64,000 bases of DNA from Lithodes maja (taxonomy: Eukaryota > Arthropoda > Malacostraca > Decapoda > Lithodidae). Shown here one piece after another: positions 28,784-40,663 of the stretch. The DNA is taken from contig JBAKBP010007172.1 of assembly GCA_037953745.1 (NCBI GenBank), positions 38,760 through 102,759 on the forward strand, read 5' to 3'. Position 1 is the stretch's first letter; each line of letters starts with the position of its first letter. Under the pieces are notes generated by a model, which saw only the letters and a program-made list of their open reading frames with translations, was not told the origin of the DNA and made no database searches. Made by a program: the position numbers and the translations under genes.

Positions 28784-31423
28784 ATGGCAACAGGTCGAAA
28801 TCTTCAGCCACTCGCACATATTCCCAAGTATGATTTAAACACGTATGATATCACCAGTTACTTAGACATAATAAAGCCAGTATACGATGTGGTATTTTAT
28901 AATGACCGCGAAAAAATCGCCTGGGGAATTTTGCATATTATACAGTTGGGAGAAGCAGTTTCCCAACTTGTTGATAAGCCTACCTTTAAAGAATTTATCC
29001 ACCAAATGGTGACACAGGATACGCCAGAGAGTACCTGGAACCAGTTTCGATCCTTCGTGATCCGGACCTTAGATCCACTTTTGGGTTCCCCCGTCGCCCC
29101 CAAAATAATAAAAGTCGACGAGATCAAGTATGAAGGGGATATAAATGTGACCCTCATACAACTCTACAGATACGTGAGGACCACGTATAGCTATGAAGAT
29201 TACGACCAACAAAATGAACTCTTATTCACCGCTTTGTTAAACATCCTCCCACCCCACATCACCGCCCATCTCGACCCGTATGGCTTATTCGAAGAACATA
29301 TGCTCTCCATCAGAGAAGAATGCCTACGCAGTTCGATGAATCCCCTATCCAACCCTTCAGCCCCTATCCAAGACTCCGTGCACCCTTCCAAAATGACTTC
29401 CGGTGAAAGTCCAACCCCAGTGCACTCTTCCTTGCCTCTATCCTCTCCGACCATCCCTAACTCTTCCCCCACCAACCCTCCGCAGCCCCCCCAACAAGCC
29501 CCGTATTCTAGCTATGCCTACCTATGTAGGCCTACCACAACCTATTTTCCCCATGACCCCAGAAATGTTCAGCTATCCCCCCACCAACAAAATTTCCCTT
29601 GTGACCGTTTTCCGTCGGTAGCTTGTGACCGTTTTCAGTCGGTAGCTCCCTTCCACCCCCACACAGTTCACACCCCTAGAAAACGTCGAAACCCCACACT
29701 CGTCTCGCCCTCTCATGTCAAACGAACTCGCCAGTCCCAGATAACCTCTAACCAGACCGAGACTGCCACCAAGAAAATTCCCCAAACTCGTCCTGTCAAA
29801 AAAACCCACCAACCCCAGATAACCGCTAACCAGACCGTGACTGCCACCAAGAAGATTCCCAAAATTCGTCATGTTAAAAACCCCAAATCAAGACATCAGT
29901 CCTCTACCAATAACCCCTGTTCTACACCTAACTTTTCCCCCACCAACCCGCCGCAGTCCCCCCAACAAATCCCGTTTCCTAACTCACTCACCTCTCACCA
30001 CCCTGACCCTCCCACACGCGCCGTTAATCCTCCCCTCACACGTGACGACCTAGGGACCCAACTATGTTCCCCCCCTTCCCCCAGAAATACTCCGCTATTC
30101 CCCCACCAACAAAATCTCCCTTGTGACAGTTTTCCGTCAGTAGCTCCCTTCCACCCCCCCACAATTCACACCCCTAATAAACTTCAAAACCCCACACTTG
30201 ACTCACCCCCTCATGACAGACAAACCCACCAACCCCAGATAACTTCTAAACAAACCGTCACTGCCACCGACACACCCCACCACTCTGATCCTCCCACACG
30301 CGCCGTTAATCCTCCCCTCACGCGTGACGACCTAGGGACCCAACCATGTTCCCCCCCTTCCCCCAGAAATACTCCGCTATTCCCCCACCAACAAAATCTC
30401 CCTTGTGACAGTTTTCAGTCAGTAGCTCCCTTCCACCCCCCCACAATTCACACCCCTAATAAACTTCAACACCCCACACTTGACTCACCCCCTCATGACA
30501 GACAAACTCACCAACCCCAGATAACCTCTAAGCAAACCGTTACTGCCACCGACACACCCCACCACTCTGATCCTCCCACACGCGCCGTTAATCCCCCCCT
30601 CACGCGTGACTCCCACCAAAGTGATTTCCCCCCCCTCATGCGTACCGAACACCTGCTCACCAGTCGGTCCCCCACCATCATGAGCCCCGCTAAACTTTCA
30701 ACCTCCCCCTCTTCACCGTTACCCCACCCGCCCCAAATTCCCCCCCCAAAGATCCCGCTCGACAAAATACCACTCCCATTCCAATCCAGCCACAAAACTT
30801 TTTCCACCTTGGCTAAACCCCAAAATACTCTCTCTCTCGCCCCAAACAACATAATCAACCTCTCAACTTCAACCACTCCTCGAAATCCCATCCATGTCTC
30901 TCCCGGAAATAAAATCAGTCTAGATTCAACCCCTCTCAAACCACAACCCTGCCTGCCCAGACCCCCCCCACCATCTCCCTATCAAATCCCCACACACCAA
31001 ACCTCCAAACCACCCGATCATAGTAAACTCTCAACCTTCAGCGTTACTCACCCTTCCCCAAACCCCACTCACGACCACAACTCTCTACACAATTCAACCC
31101 CTCTCAAACCACAACCCTGCCTGCCCAGACCCCCCCCACCATCTCCCTATCAAATCCCCACACACCAAACCTCCAAACCACCCGATCATAGTAAACTCTC
31201 AACCTTCAGCCTTACTCACCCTTCCCCAAACCCCACTCACGACCACAACTCTCTACACAATTCAACCCCTCCCCAACACCAACCTCTTCCGCAACAACAA
31301 CCCCGACTCGACCTGCCCGTTTCATCTTTAAAACCCCCCTATCACTACCCCCGACCGAAACCACTTAGACCCCCCTCCAAAACTGGCCCCGGGCCAGCTC
31401 GCCCCCCAGACCCACATTCCTAA
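28784..31423 (+). CDS. LT element Gag-like protein with in-frame repeats
   Basis: ATG at 28784 opens an 879-codon frame 70 bp after the LTR. Residues 1-190 look globular and helical (DITSYLDIIKPVYDVVFY, WNQFRSFVIRTLDPLLG, YVRTTYSYEDYDQQNELLF, LLNILPPHITAHL), like a retroelement capsid. The remainder is a low-complexity Pro/Thr/Ser/Gln/His tail. The tail contains a 94-codon repeat (282-bp period from about 30001, two units plus part of a third) and a 56-codon repeat (168-bp period from about 30925, two units plus part). Both periods keep the frame. No zinc knuckle and no pol follow. The capsid reading is inference from position and composition. Confidence 0.7.
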   Translation: MATGRNLQPLAHIPKYDLNTYDITSYLDIIKPVYDVVFYNDREKIAWGILHIIQLGEAVSQLVDKPTFKEFIHQMVTQDTPESTWNQFRSFVIRTLDPLLGSPVAPKIIKVDEIKYEGDINVTLIQLYRYVRTTYSYEDYDQQNELLFTALLNILPPHITAHLDPYGLFEEHMLSIREECLRSSMNPLSNPSAPIQDSVHPSKMTSGESPTPVHSSLPLSSPTIPNSSPTNPPQPPQQAPYSSYAYLCRPTTTYFPHDPRNVQLSPHQQNFPCDRFPSVACDRFQSVAPFHPHTVHTPRKRRNPTLVSPSHVKRTRQSQITSNQTETATKKIPQTRPVKKTHQPQITANQTVTATKKIPKIRHVKNPKSRHQSSTNNPCSTPNFSPTNPPQSPQQIPFPNSLTSHHPDPPTRAVNPPLTRDDLGTQLCSPPSPRNTPLFPHQQNLPCDSFPSVAPFHPPTIHTPNKLQNPTLDSPPHDRQTHQPQITSKQTVTATDTPHHSDPPTRAVNPPLTRDDLGTQPCSPPSPRNTPLFPHQQNLPCDSFQSVAPFHPPTIHTPNKLQHPTLDSPPHDRQTHQPQITSKQTVTATDTPHHSDPPTRAVNPPLTRDSHQSDFPPLMRTEHLLTSRSPTIMSPAKLSTSPSSPLPHPPQIPPPKIPLDKIPLPFQSSHKTFSTLAKPQNTLSLAPNNIINLSTSTTPRNPIHVSPGNKISLDSTPLKPQPCLPRPPPPSPYQIPTHQTSKPPDHSKLSTFSVTHPSPNPTHDHNSLHNSTPLKPQPCLPRPPPPSPYQIPTHQTSKPPDHSKLSTFSLTHPSPNPTHDHNSLHNSTPPQHQPLPQQQPRLDLPVSSLKPPYHYPRPKPLRPPSKTGPGPARPPDPHS

Positions 31424-31937
31424 CGACAAGAACTAACGGTATATCCACCCCGCCCTTCCAAAGTGAAAGTGAACCACCACCCCCTATTACCAGACTGTCA
31501 CCCAGACTAACGGCGACTCTAAATACCCCCCCCCCCCCCCCCTTGATGATGATGATGAGATTATTGTACTAAATTGTTTTGAATATTTTCAATTCCTAAG
31601 CGATTGGGCATGATTCTATAAATTTACATGTTTTCCATATACTGTATATATTATTTTTTTCCCTTAGTCATACTATTTTTCTTGTTACCTACACTTTTCT
31701 GACTATCTTTTAAATTTGCTTTATACATTGTTAAACACTTTACCTCTTCTTAATTTCCTGTTCTTAATTATCTGCCCTTTCTTAAATTTACATGTTTTCC
31801 ATATACTGTATATATTAATTTTTTTTCCCTTAGTCGTACTACTTTTCTTGTTAACTTACATTTTTCTGACTATGCTTCTTTTTACTTCACCCTTGAGGCT
31901 CGAGGACGAGCCTATAATGAAGGAGAGGGAAGTAAAA
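31424..31937 (+). other. LT element 3' untranslated region
   Basis: Contains a C run at 31527-31542, GATGAT repeats, and a ~90-bp direct repeat (TAAATTTACATGTTTTCCAT near 31619 and 31787). It ends with the purine tract before the 3' LTR. No pol remnant is visible. Confidence 0.75.
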
Positions 31938-34900
31938 TGCCCCAGAATGAGAAGCCCACCACAGAAGCCACGAACGAACACCACACAGAAACACAAAAGA
32001 AAGGTCCACAGAACGAAAGGACCAGCTGACCGAGCCAGCCATTTCAGCCAGGCCCAAGCCCGCAGGGCTAAGCAGCTCATGGCCGCACCTTCTTTAACTT
32101 TTCTAAACTGACCATTTTTCCACACCTCACGTACACTAACCCCCTCGTGTCCTACACTCCTAACTACAAAGATGATGAACAGGAATATACATTCATATTA
32201 AAAACAACCATCCCCTGTCCCGACGTTGAGCCAATGCCAACACATCAGACAGCCATAATATTTATGTATGTTCTTACATCCGAGAAGTAGATTTTATATA
32301 TATCTTAGAAGTTAAAACACCCACGTTTGTTCCTAGACCTCTTATATCATTTTCCATGACTAGTATAGATATATGTAACCCGTGCCCACTGCCCAGTCGC
32401 CCCTTGCATTTGTTCCTCTAGTAACTAAGTCTATAATATTAACTGCCACCAGCATTGATACGACATGGCGGCACTGTCCTTGCTACAAAGATGATGAACA
32501 GGAATATACAGTCATATTAAAAACAACCATGCCCTGTCCCGACGTTGAGCCAATGCCAACACATCAGACAGCCATAATATGTATGTATGTTCTTGCATCC
32601 GAGAAGTAGATGTTATATATTTTAGAAGTTAAAACACCCACGATTGTCCCTAGACCTCTTGTATCATTTTCCATGACGAGTATAGATATATGTAACCCGT
32701 GCTCAGTCGCCCCTTGCATTGTTCCTCTAGTAACTAAGTATTAATATTAACATTCCCTAACATCTTGTCTTGCCAGACTAAGCTTTATGAAGACCCATCG
32801 CCCCATAAATCTATGTATGCAATCCTTAGGTTTAAGTATTTTTATCCGCCATTGTGTTCACCTTTTTCCATTTACTTTCCACAATTGTCATACGTCTTCC
32901 CCTTGCCTCCTTCGTATCCACAGCCCACACTACGCCAATTTACTTCGTGTCTTACACCTCTTACCCCAACCAGAGATTGTATAAGATAACCTGGTTACCA
33001 GTATCTGTCATAAGTACCCCGAAACAATAACTAAGTACCCCTACGAACTGCCGCTTTTGTTGGTATTTATATTTATATTTAATAGAAAACGCAGTTCCCA
33101 GGACCAACTAATAGTATCCATAACCCTCGGACTGATCACATAACTCTATCTTTTCCAGACTCATATACCACCCCATAGTTGCATTCCCCGGTAGCATATT
33201 TTGGCTAACTTATTCTACTGCCTTTTCAAACTTTCCATATCAAGTGTAGCCTAATGCCACCCCCACGCCCAGGGACCTTAGGGGCAAAATTTCCCTGTAG
33301 CCCTTGAACTCTCCCCCCCTCTCAGTAAGAATTCCCGCGCTTCTCGACTCTTGTCCGACCTAGCCTCTCTCTCATACCTCTTGAAGATCCTTGAATTGTC
33401 CGTTGCTAACGCTCTCCAACCTTTTATATATATACTCCTATCCAGCCTACCTTCACTTAGTAGGCCAGAACAACATTAGAACTTTACTAGCCCCTTGCAT
33501 GCCATCTATTCTCTTACAACACATTCACAACCCTGCACCCAATGGTCGTCGGTGCGAGGCTAGCCGCCCCGCCAGTTACTAACTTATATTGCCATACTTC
33601 CAGATAAATGTGGCAGAGTTAGCAACCCAGTCTCCACCACATCCAGCAAACTCTACAATTAACAACCAACCGAGTAAAACCAGCTAGCTAAGGCACCTTC
33701 GGTTTTGGTATTAAAGACACCCACATCTGTCTCATACACAGAGGGTTATTATAAACACTGGTGATATGGCAAGCCCCTAGCCACAGCCGCCGGACGACGT
33801 TCACAGAGAGAGGGCGCCCAGCTCCCCCTTTTTTTGCCCACCCGAGGAGGGAGACCCCCACCCCCGCGGAGGTATACCTGGCCCCTGTTTTGACTTTCGA
33901 GTCATTGCCAGGTAGCACAGGAATTCTTCCTATCAATGAACTAACCATGAATGACTAACACCTTTACTAACCTCTATTAACTCACAATAAACCATTTACC
34001 TTTCTTGCATGCTCCGATCACTAAATTAGCACCTCGGCTATACCATAGAATGAAGATTGAACAATCTAGAGAGACGTTCCTATCACAGCTGTCCCCATCC
34101 TCCTCGCAAAGTAGATCCAGTCTCTCTCCCCTAAATACGTCCAGTATAGCCAAAATAGTACCTCTTACTAAGGCTCAGTTATATGAAATATAAAGGCTTT
34201 CCTATAGCCCTGTGCCACAACAGTAAATACCATCTTACCTAGTCTCCATTTCTATTGAGAGCTCAATTAAGTTCATAAGACTCGAGATCCCTACTGTCTA
34301 CAGGGTCCAGAACCGAGCCTATAAATCTAACTCCCGCCCCCAGTCAAATCAGTTGAAAGCTAGACACCAACCAGGGGTCACTACTCTGCAGTTAACCTCT
34401 AGCTCTGCCCTTGTGTTGTTCCGGAGTGAGATCCCAGAACCGGCAGACTCCGTGGCAGATTTGGATGGAAGGACCTGCCCACGTATTTAAGAACTTCACA
34501 CATATGGACACCCTGGACGGCCGCGGAACCAGTCGTTAGCCCCCAACATCATGGACGCAAGATAACCAGGACCAGACCCATCAGATACTACCCAAGATTC
34601 TCTTTAGCAGTACTACCTCTTACTGTGCTGTTTAGAGATTTCACTAATTAAATATTTCTACGAAGTGGCTAAGACCTTGCCCAGTGTAATACAGACTTAA
34701 CCATTCCATTTGGGACGTACTAAGCGATCAGTGCTCATTAATTAACAGGCGACCTTGACTCTCGTAATTACCTTATTCAGATATTAAAACTCTAGTGATA
34801 TCTAACGTTCGCCCACTGATTTACGTTCTATGTATTTCTGAAACAAGGATATAAAACTTAGATCAGTACCCCTCTGAGGTTACAATAGAATTCCCGTGCT

Positions 34901-35306
34901 CTAAAATACGCGTGTCTAATCTAGTCTGTGAACTACTACTTGTGTACCAGAGCTACCAGTAATAAATCTAACAGTGAATAGGAATCTATAAGTAACATTG
35001 ATGGTCTTCGGTATATAAACCTGTTAAATCAAAGCCAGTGATCAGAAGATTAATACCTGAACGTTGGAAGTGGGAGACTAGGCTCCATCCAGATCCACTT
35101 ATGCTAGTGTTGTTCCATTCTATTATATTGTCTTACACAAGTATTCTGCAGTGGTATATTAATAAACGTGATCGTGTAACTTGCTACCATGTGTTTCTTT
35201 GTGTTCTCTATTCCTCATATCTTGTATTGTGCATGCAGCCTTCTATACCCAGTCAATTAGAACTCGCATTACCCAAGTTAAACCTGTAGAAAAACAGGGC
35301 ATAACA
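31938..35306 (+). repeat. 3' LTR of the LT element
   Basis: 3369 bp, nearly identical to 25031-28713 except for one missing ~315-bp unit. It ends CATAACA directly against a minus-strand LINE fragment. Confidence 0.9.
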
Positions 35307-36797
35307 AAAACCATATTGCCTATCACTGATTAATTTATTATTCTCAAGATGCTTAATTATGTGATTATTTAATATAATTTTAAAGACTTTACCAAGAGTG
35401 GAAGTTATAGCTATTGGTCTGTAGTTTGATGGATCTGAAGAGGCACCTTTTTTAGGAACTGGATGGATGTTTGCTTCTTTCCAGGGTACTGGGAAGCATG
35501 AGGTATGAGTACACAGACGGAAAAATTTTGCCAATACAGGAGCGAGCACCAAGGAGCAATTCTTAAGTACTATTGGAGGAATTTCATCTGGACCAGGAGC
35601 CTTATCTACCGAGAGATTCTGCAAAATAGTTTTGACATGTCTGGTGTGGATCTTAAGTGAGGGAATTTCAGGCGAATTAAAATTAAGTACAGGGACATCT
35701 TGATTTATTTCATCTAAGGTTGAGTTGGTGTAGAAAATATCCGCAAGAAGGTTAGCTTTACCTCGTGGGTCACTTACAAGATTGCCAGTCGGAGATTTTA
35801 ATGGTGGAATGGATGAAGCAGTAGTGAAGTTGGATTTAAATGAGTTAAGAGTAGACCAAAATATTTTGTTATCATTTGGATTATTTAGAAGTTTATTTGC
35901 CTGCTTGTGGAGAAAGTTTGATTTAGTTAGGTTTAATACAGTTTTGGCATGATTTCTGATGTTTCTAAAGTAATTAAAGGCTTCATGTGTTTTTGATCTT
36001 GTGTATGCATTGTAGGCTATTGCTTTTTGTTCAGTTACTCTAGCACAATTATGGTCAAACCATTTAGGTGAATTAGATCTTTTACTGTACTTTTGATGAG
36101 GAATAAAAGTTTCCATTCCAATTTTTACAAAATCTTGTATGTGGCTCAAGGTGGAGTGTGCATCATTAGAAAAGAAAGAGGTCCAGGGAATATCAATAAA
36201 GAAACCTTGAAGACCCTCCCAGTCTGCCCTATCGTAATGCCATTTAGTCACCAAAACAGGTTCAGAGTGGGAAGGTGTGGTAGGTGATAGACAGGTGGCC
36301 TGTATCAGACAGTGATCAGAAGATCCAAGCGGGGACCTCACTGTAACATCATAATTTTCTGAATTGGTTGTTAAAAATAAGTCCAGTAGGTGGGAATTAT
36401 GATTAGGATTATCTGGTACACGGGTGGGTTGGTTGACTAGTTGAGTGAGATTAAATGAGTCTGCAAATAGCTCACATTCAAGACCAGCATCATCAGTCCT
36501 GGCTGAATGAGTGAGCCATTCAACATTATGGACATTAAAATCACCCAACACAATGATTTCAGAAGAAGCATTTAAGTTGAGGACACTGAGTTGTGAGGAC
36601 AGAGAATCAAAAAGACTTTGCTCTGGAGGAGTATTTGGGGAACGGTAGATGCAACATATGTATTTAAATTTACCAGCAGAAATTAATTTGTATATAGAAT
36701 AATCAAAATAGGGACAATTGAAACTAGTAACCTCCTCCAGGGCAATTTCAGATTTTGCGAAGCAACATACACCTCCTTTAGGTCTTACAACCCATTC
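35307..36797 (-). pseudogene. Jockey-like LINE, endonuclease plus RT fingers (fragment J3)
   Basis: Minus-strand frame of about 500 codons: endonuclease motifs YRSPNTPPEQSLFD, LGDFNVHNVEWL (about 36550) and LGSSDHCLIQA (about 36310), then RT entry motifs VDKAPGPDEIPP (about 35595), HPVPKKGASSDPSNYRPIAI and ISDRQYGF. It stops at QYGF exactly where the LTR ends. No stop codon was seen up to that point. It appears closely related to fragments J1 and J2. Both ends are cut by LT LTR sequence (3' LTR on one side, partial LTR on the other). Confidence 0.85.
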
Positions 36798-36985
36798 ATA
36801 ACCCTGCACCCAATGGTCGTCGGTGCGAGGCTAGCCGCCCCGCCAGTAACTAACTTCTATTGCCATACTTCCAGATAAATGTGGCAGAGTTAGCAACCCA
36901 GTCTCCACCACATCCAGCAAACCCTACAATTAACAACCAGCCGAGTAAAACCAGCTAGCTAAGGCACCTTCGGTTTTGGTATTAA

Positions 36986-37621
36986 CCCGGCAAGCGCGAT
37001 AGGCCTCACGGAAGGCTTCCTATAGGGAACGCGATAGGCCTCACGGAAGCAAGACCATAAAAAAAGCTTTCCAAAAAAAAAAAGGGCCTATCAAAACAAA
37101 GGAATTTGTCTCTAGGTGAGATAATTCCCCTCCAGTACTCATCCATGTAAATCTCACCCCCCCCCTCCCCTACTTCCCCACCTTATTCCCCTCCTCAATT
37201 ATCACCTATTTTCCCTCTTATTATCATCATTTATCGGTTATTTTTCTCTCCCGCGATAATGTAGCACAAGTGGGTTGCAGAAAAGATCGTTATGTAACAC
37301 CCAGACACCGGCCCACACCGCCCCGCTCGTCTCAGTTACCTCACAGACAGCGAGAGAGGAGGGTTGCCTGTGGCTCTCTCTCGCCTGAGATTATGACCGG
37401 GTGGCCAATATCTTCGTTTTTCACCACCCAAATGCTTTTCCCACTTATTTTAGCACTCTTGAAGGTTCATATATACATCATATATGTAAAATAAAAGCAT
37501 AAAAGCATACCGAAAACAAATAATGCTCTATATTGTAAATATAACGAATTCTGTCAGAATCCAAGGCTAGAAATGCACAAATAACTACCCTAGCCCCTAG
37601 GTCTATTTCGCGCTTGTCAGG
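36986..37621 (-). mobile_element. piggyBac-like MITE family M4, copy 2 with verified empty site
   Basis: TTAA at 36982-36985 and 37622-37625 flank a 636-bp element with termini CCCGGCAAGCGCGATAGG and (reverse complement) CCTGACAAGCGCGAAATAG. The uninterrupted LTRs read TTTTGGTATTAAAGACACCC at the same place (27113, 33706), proving insertion into a single TTAA. A GCGATAGGCCTCACGGAAG motif is tandemly duplicated inside. The interior matches the copies at 17727 and 43661. Non-coding. Confidence 0.93.
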
Positions 37622-38792
37622 TTAAGGACACCCACATCTGTCTCATACACAGAGGGTTATTACAAACACTGGTGATATGGCAAGCCCCTAGCCACAGCCG
37701 CCGGACGACTATCACAGAGAGAGGGCGCCCAGCTCCCCCTTTTTGCCCACCCGAGGAGGGAGACCCCCACCCCCGCGGAGGTATACCTGGCCCCTGTTTT
37801 GACTTTCGAGTCATTGCCAGGTAGCACAGGAATTATTCCTATCAATGAACTAACCATGCATGACTAACACCTTTACTAACCTCTATTAACTCACAATAAA
37901 CCATTTACCTTTCTTGCATGCTCTGATCACTAAATTAGCACCTCAGCTATACCATAGAATGAAGATTGAACAATCTAGAGAGACGCTCCTATCACAGCTG
38001 TCCCCATCCTCCTCGCAAAGTAGATCCAGTCTCTCTCCCCTAAATACTTCCAGTATAGCCAAAATAGTACCTCTTACTAAGGCTCAGTTTTATGAAAATA
38101 TAAAGGCTTTCCTATAGCCATGTGCCACAACAGTAAATACCATCTTACCTAGTCTCCATATCTATTGAGAGCTCAAATAAGTCCAAAAGACTCGAGATCC
38201 CTACTGTCTACAGGGTCCAGAACCGAGCCTATAAATCTAACTCCCGCCCCCAGTCAAATCAGTTGAAAGCTAGACACCAACCAGGGGTCACTACCCTGCA
38301 GTTAACTTCAGCTTCTAGCTCTGCCCTTGTGTTGTTCCGGAGTGAGATCCCAGAGCCGACAGACTCCGTGGCAGATTTGGATAGAAGGACCTGCCCACGT
38401 ATTTGAGAACTTCACACATATGGCCCCCCTGGACGGCCGCGGAACCAGTCGTTAGCCCCCAACATCATGGACGCAAGATAACCAGGACCAGACCCATCAG
38501 ATACTACCCAAGATTCCCTTTAGCAGTACTACATATTACTGTGCTGTTTAGAGATTCACTAATTAATATTTCTACGAAGTGGCTAAGACCTTGCCCAGTG
38601 TAATTCATACTTAACCATTCCATTTGGGACGTACTAAGCGATCAGTGCTCTTTAATTAACAGGCGACCTTGACTCTCGTAATTACCTTATTCAGATATTA
38701 AAACTCTGGTGATATCTAACGTTCGCCCACTGATTTGCGTTCTATGTATTTCTGAGACAAGGATATAAAACTTAGATCAGTACCCCCTGAGG

Positions 38793-40663
38793 TACCCCAC
38801 AGACCCTGACTATACACCCTTCACCAATCACCAGACAAAGCATATCATCAACAATCTCAAGCACTCACCCGCCTGTGGCCTAGACAACATAAGCAACATA
38901 CACCTCAGACACCTGGGACCACAAGGCATACAAACACTCACTAACATATCAAACTACAGCTATTCACACAACACAATACCAGACATTTGGAAGCATGGTA
39001 TCATCATCACATTCCCCAAACCCAACAAAGACCCCACGCTACCCTCCTCGCACCGCCCCATCACACTCCTTTGCTCCCCCTCCAAAGTCATGGAACGCCT
39101 AGTATTACAACTAATTACACCCGACCTACCCCTAGCTCCAACACAACATGGCTTTAGACCACTGCACTCCACAAACACTCTTCTCACAGACCTTACACAA
39201 AGAGCTTTTGACGGCATCAACTCAGCTAGACCACCACACAGATCACTATTAGCCACACTCGACATTAGTAAAGCCTTCGATGCCATCCCCCGCCACAACC
39301 TAACAAACAAAATCTACAACACAAACATGCACAACAACACAAAAAGGTGGCTGGCCAACTTCCTAGCAGGCAGATGTGCACACGTATCTTTTGCCGGTCA
39401 GTCATCAAAAATCAGAAACTTTCCAAACGGAGTCCCACAAGGATCCGTCCTATCGCCCGCACTCTTCAATCTGTACATGCACGATATAACTACACCCAAT
39501 ACTCCCCAAATAAACTTAGCCTCCTATGCAGATGACATAACACTCACATGCACACACCATGACCCAAGAAGAGCAACAGATCTCCTTCAACCCTATCTCA
39601 ACACACTACATGGCTGGTGCACTACAAACAGACTTAATCTAGCCCCAGCCAAATCCACCGCAACCCTGCTCACAAGCTGGACAGGTGAACACGAATACAT
39701 CCCTCAACTCACCATAAACAACACACCCCTAACACATACACACACACCCAAAATCCTAGGAGTAACATATGATACTCATATGACATTCAAACAGCACACC
39801 ACAAACATTAAAAAGAAACTGACACCCAGACTTAACGCCCTCAGGTCACTTGCTCACACAAAATTTGGACACAACAAAGAAACTACCACCACAGTATATA
39901 AACAATACATAAGATCAGTAATGGAATACGCAAGCCCAGCCTGGGCTTCTAACCTAGCTGAAACACATCATAAGACCTTACAGACGATTCAAAACAAAGC
40001 CCTGAAGATCATTACAGGCTGCACAGCTACTGCACCCACAGATCATCTACATCAAGAAACCAAAATCCTCAAAGTCAAAGACCATCTGGACATGAGAGGC
40101 ACTCAATTCCTGGCAGCAGCCTCCACGAACCAAGACCACCCACTAAACTACATGGCAACACACCCACAGACACCAAGAAATATCAAAACAACACCCAGCA
40201 CACGGTATCACACACAATTATTGTCCTCTCTCCCTCCCTGCCCACCCCGAACCAACTTCCAGAAGCACATCCATACTCATATCTCTCGCCAATCCATCCA
40301 CTCACTCACAGACAACACGCAGCTGCATGCACGACCTCCCGAAATCCATCCTTCCGAATCCTCCCTCCCTCGCGAGGACAGAGTCCACCTGGCCAGGCTG
40401 AGATGCGGACACCATCCAGCTCTCCTGAGCTATCAGAAGAGACTGGATGACTCCGTTGTCGACGCCTGCCCGGGATGTAACACAGCACCCCATACCATTA
40501 AACACATCATAGAAGACTGCATTTCACACAACCACTTACGCCAACAACACAACCTACACTCAATGAGAGCTCTGTGGGAAAGCCCGATCGTGGCCGTGGC
40601 CTTCCTCAGGGACTCGGGGCTGTTCGGCCAGGCAGCTTAGGGAACAACAACAACAACAACAAC
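38793..40663 (+). mobile_element. LINE B, copy 1 (5'-truncated)
   Basis: Inserted in LTR copy 3: LTR sequence breaks after CCCCTGAGGT and resumes at TAGAATTCCCGTGC. The element starts in RT (matching 55205 of copy 2) and ends GCAGCTTAGGGAACAACAAC with a (CAA)n tail. Confidence 0.88.
38795..40640 (+). CDS. LINE B RT polyprotein, C-terminal two thirds
   Basis: RT-containing frame: RT entry (SPACGLDNISNIHLRHLGPQ, IIITFPKPNKDPTLPSSHRP near 38870-39060), TQHGFRPLHSTNTLL, ATLDISKAFDAIPRH (motif A, about 39258), NGVPQGSVLSPALFNLY (about 39430), SYADDITLTCTHH (about 39520), ending with a CxxC...H...C knuckle (DACPGCNTAPHTIKHIIEDC near 40460). The final codons ALWESPIVAVAFLRDSGLFG lie in the sequence that became the tail of SINE SB. 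The first ATG-initiated frame is 39090-40640. No endonuclease because of truncation. Confidence 0.85.

Larger units (their letters stand above)
25031..35306 (+). mobile_element. Giant-LTR, gag-only LTR retrotransposon (family LT)
   Basis: Two direct repeats of about 3.7 and 3.4 kb, starting TGCCCCAGAATGAGAAG and ending GGGCATAACA (TG...CA), flank a 3.2-kb internal region. After the 5' LTR comes TTGGCGGCAGCGGTGGT (primer-binding position). Before the 3' LTR lies the purine tract AAGGAGAGGGAAG. The sole long ORF is Gag-like; I see no protease, RT, RNase H or integrase, so the element would need a partner. LTRs differ by only a few substitutions where I compared them (e.g. near 26876/33469, 28235/34828, 28343/34945), so insertion is recent. 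No clear target duplication was found. LTRs of this length are unusual. Confidence 0.88.

Noticed and set aside
28784..31423. Host proline-rich protein
   Set aside because: It starts 70 bp after an LTR and primer-binding-like site and ends before a polypurine tract and second LTR, so it belongs to a retroelement.
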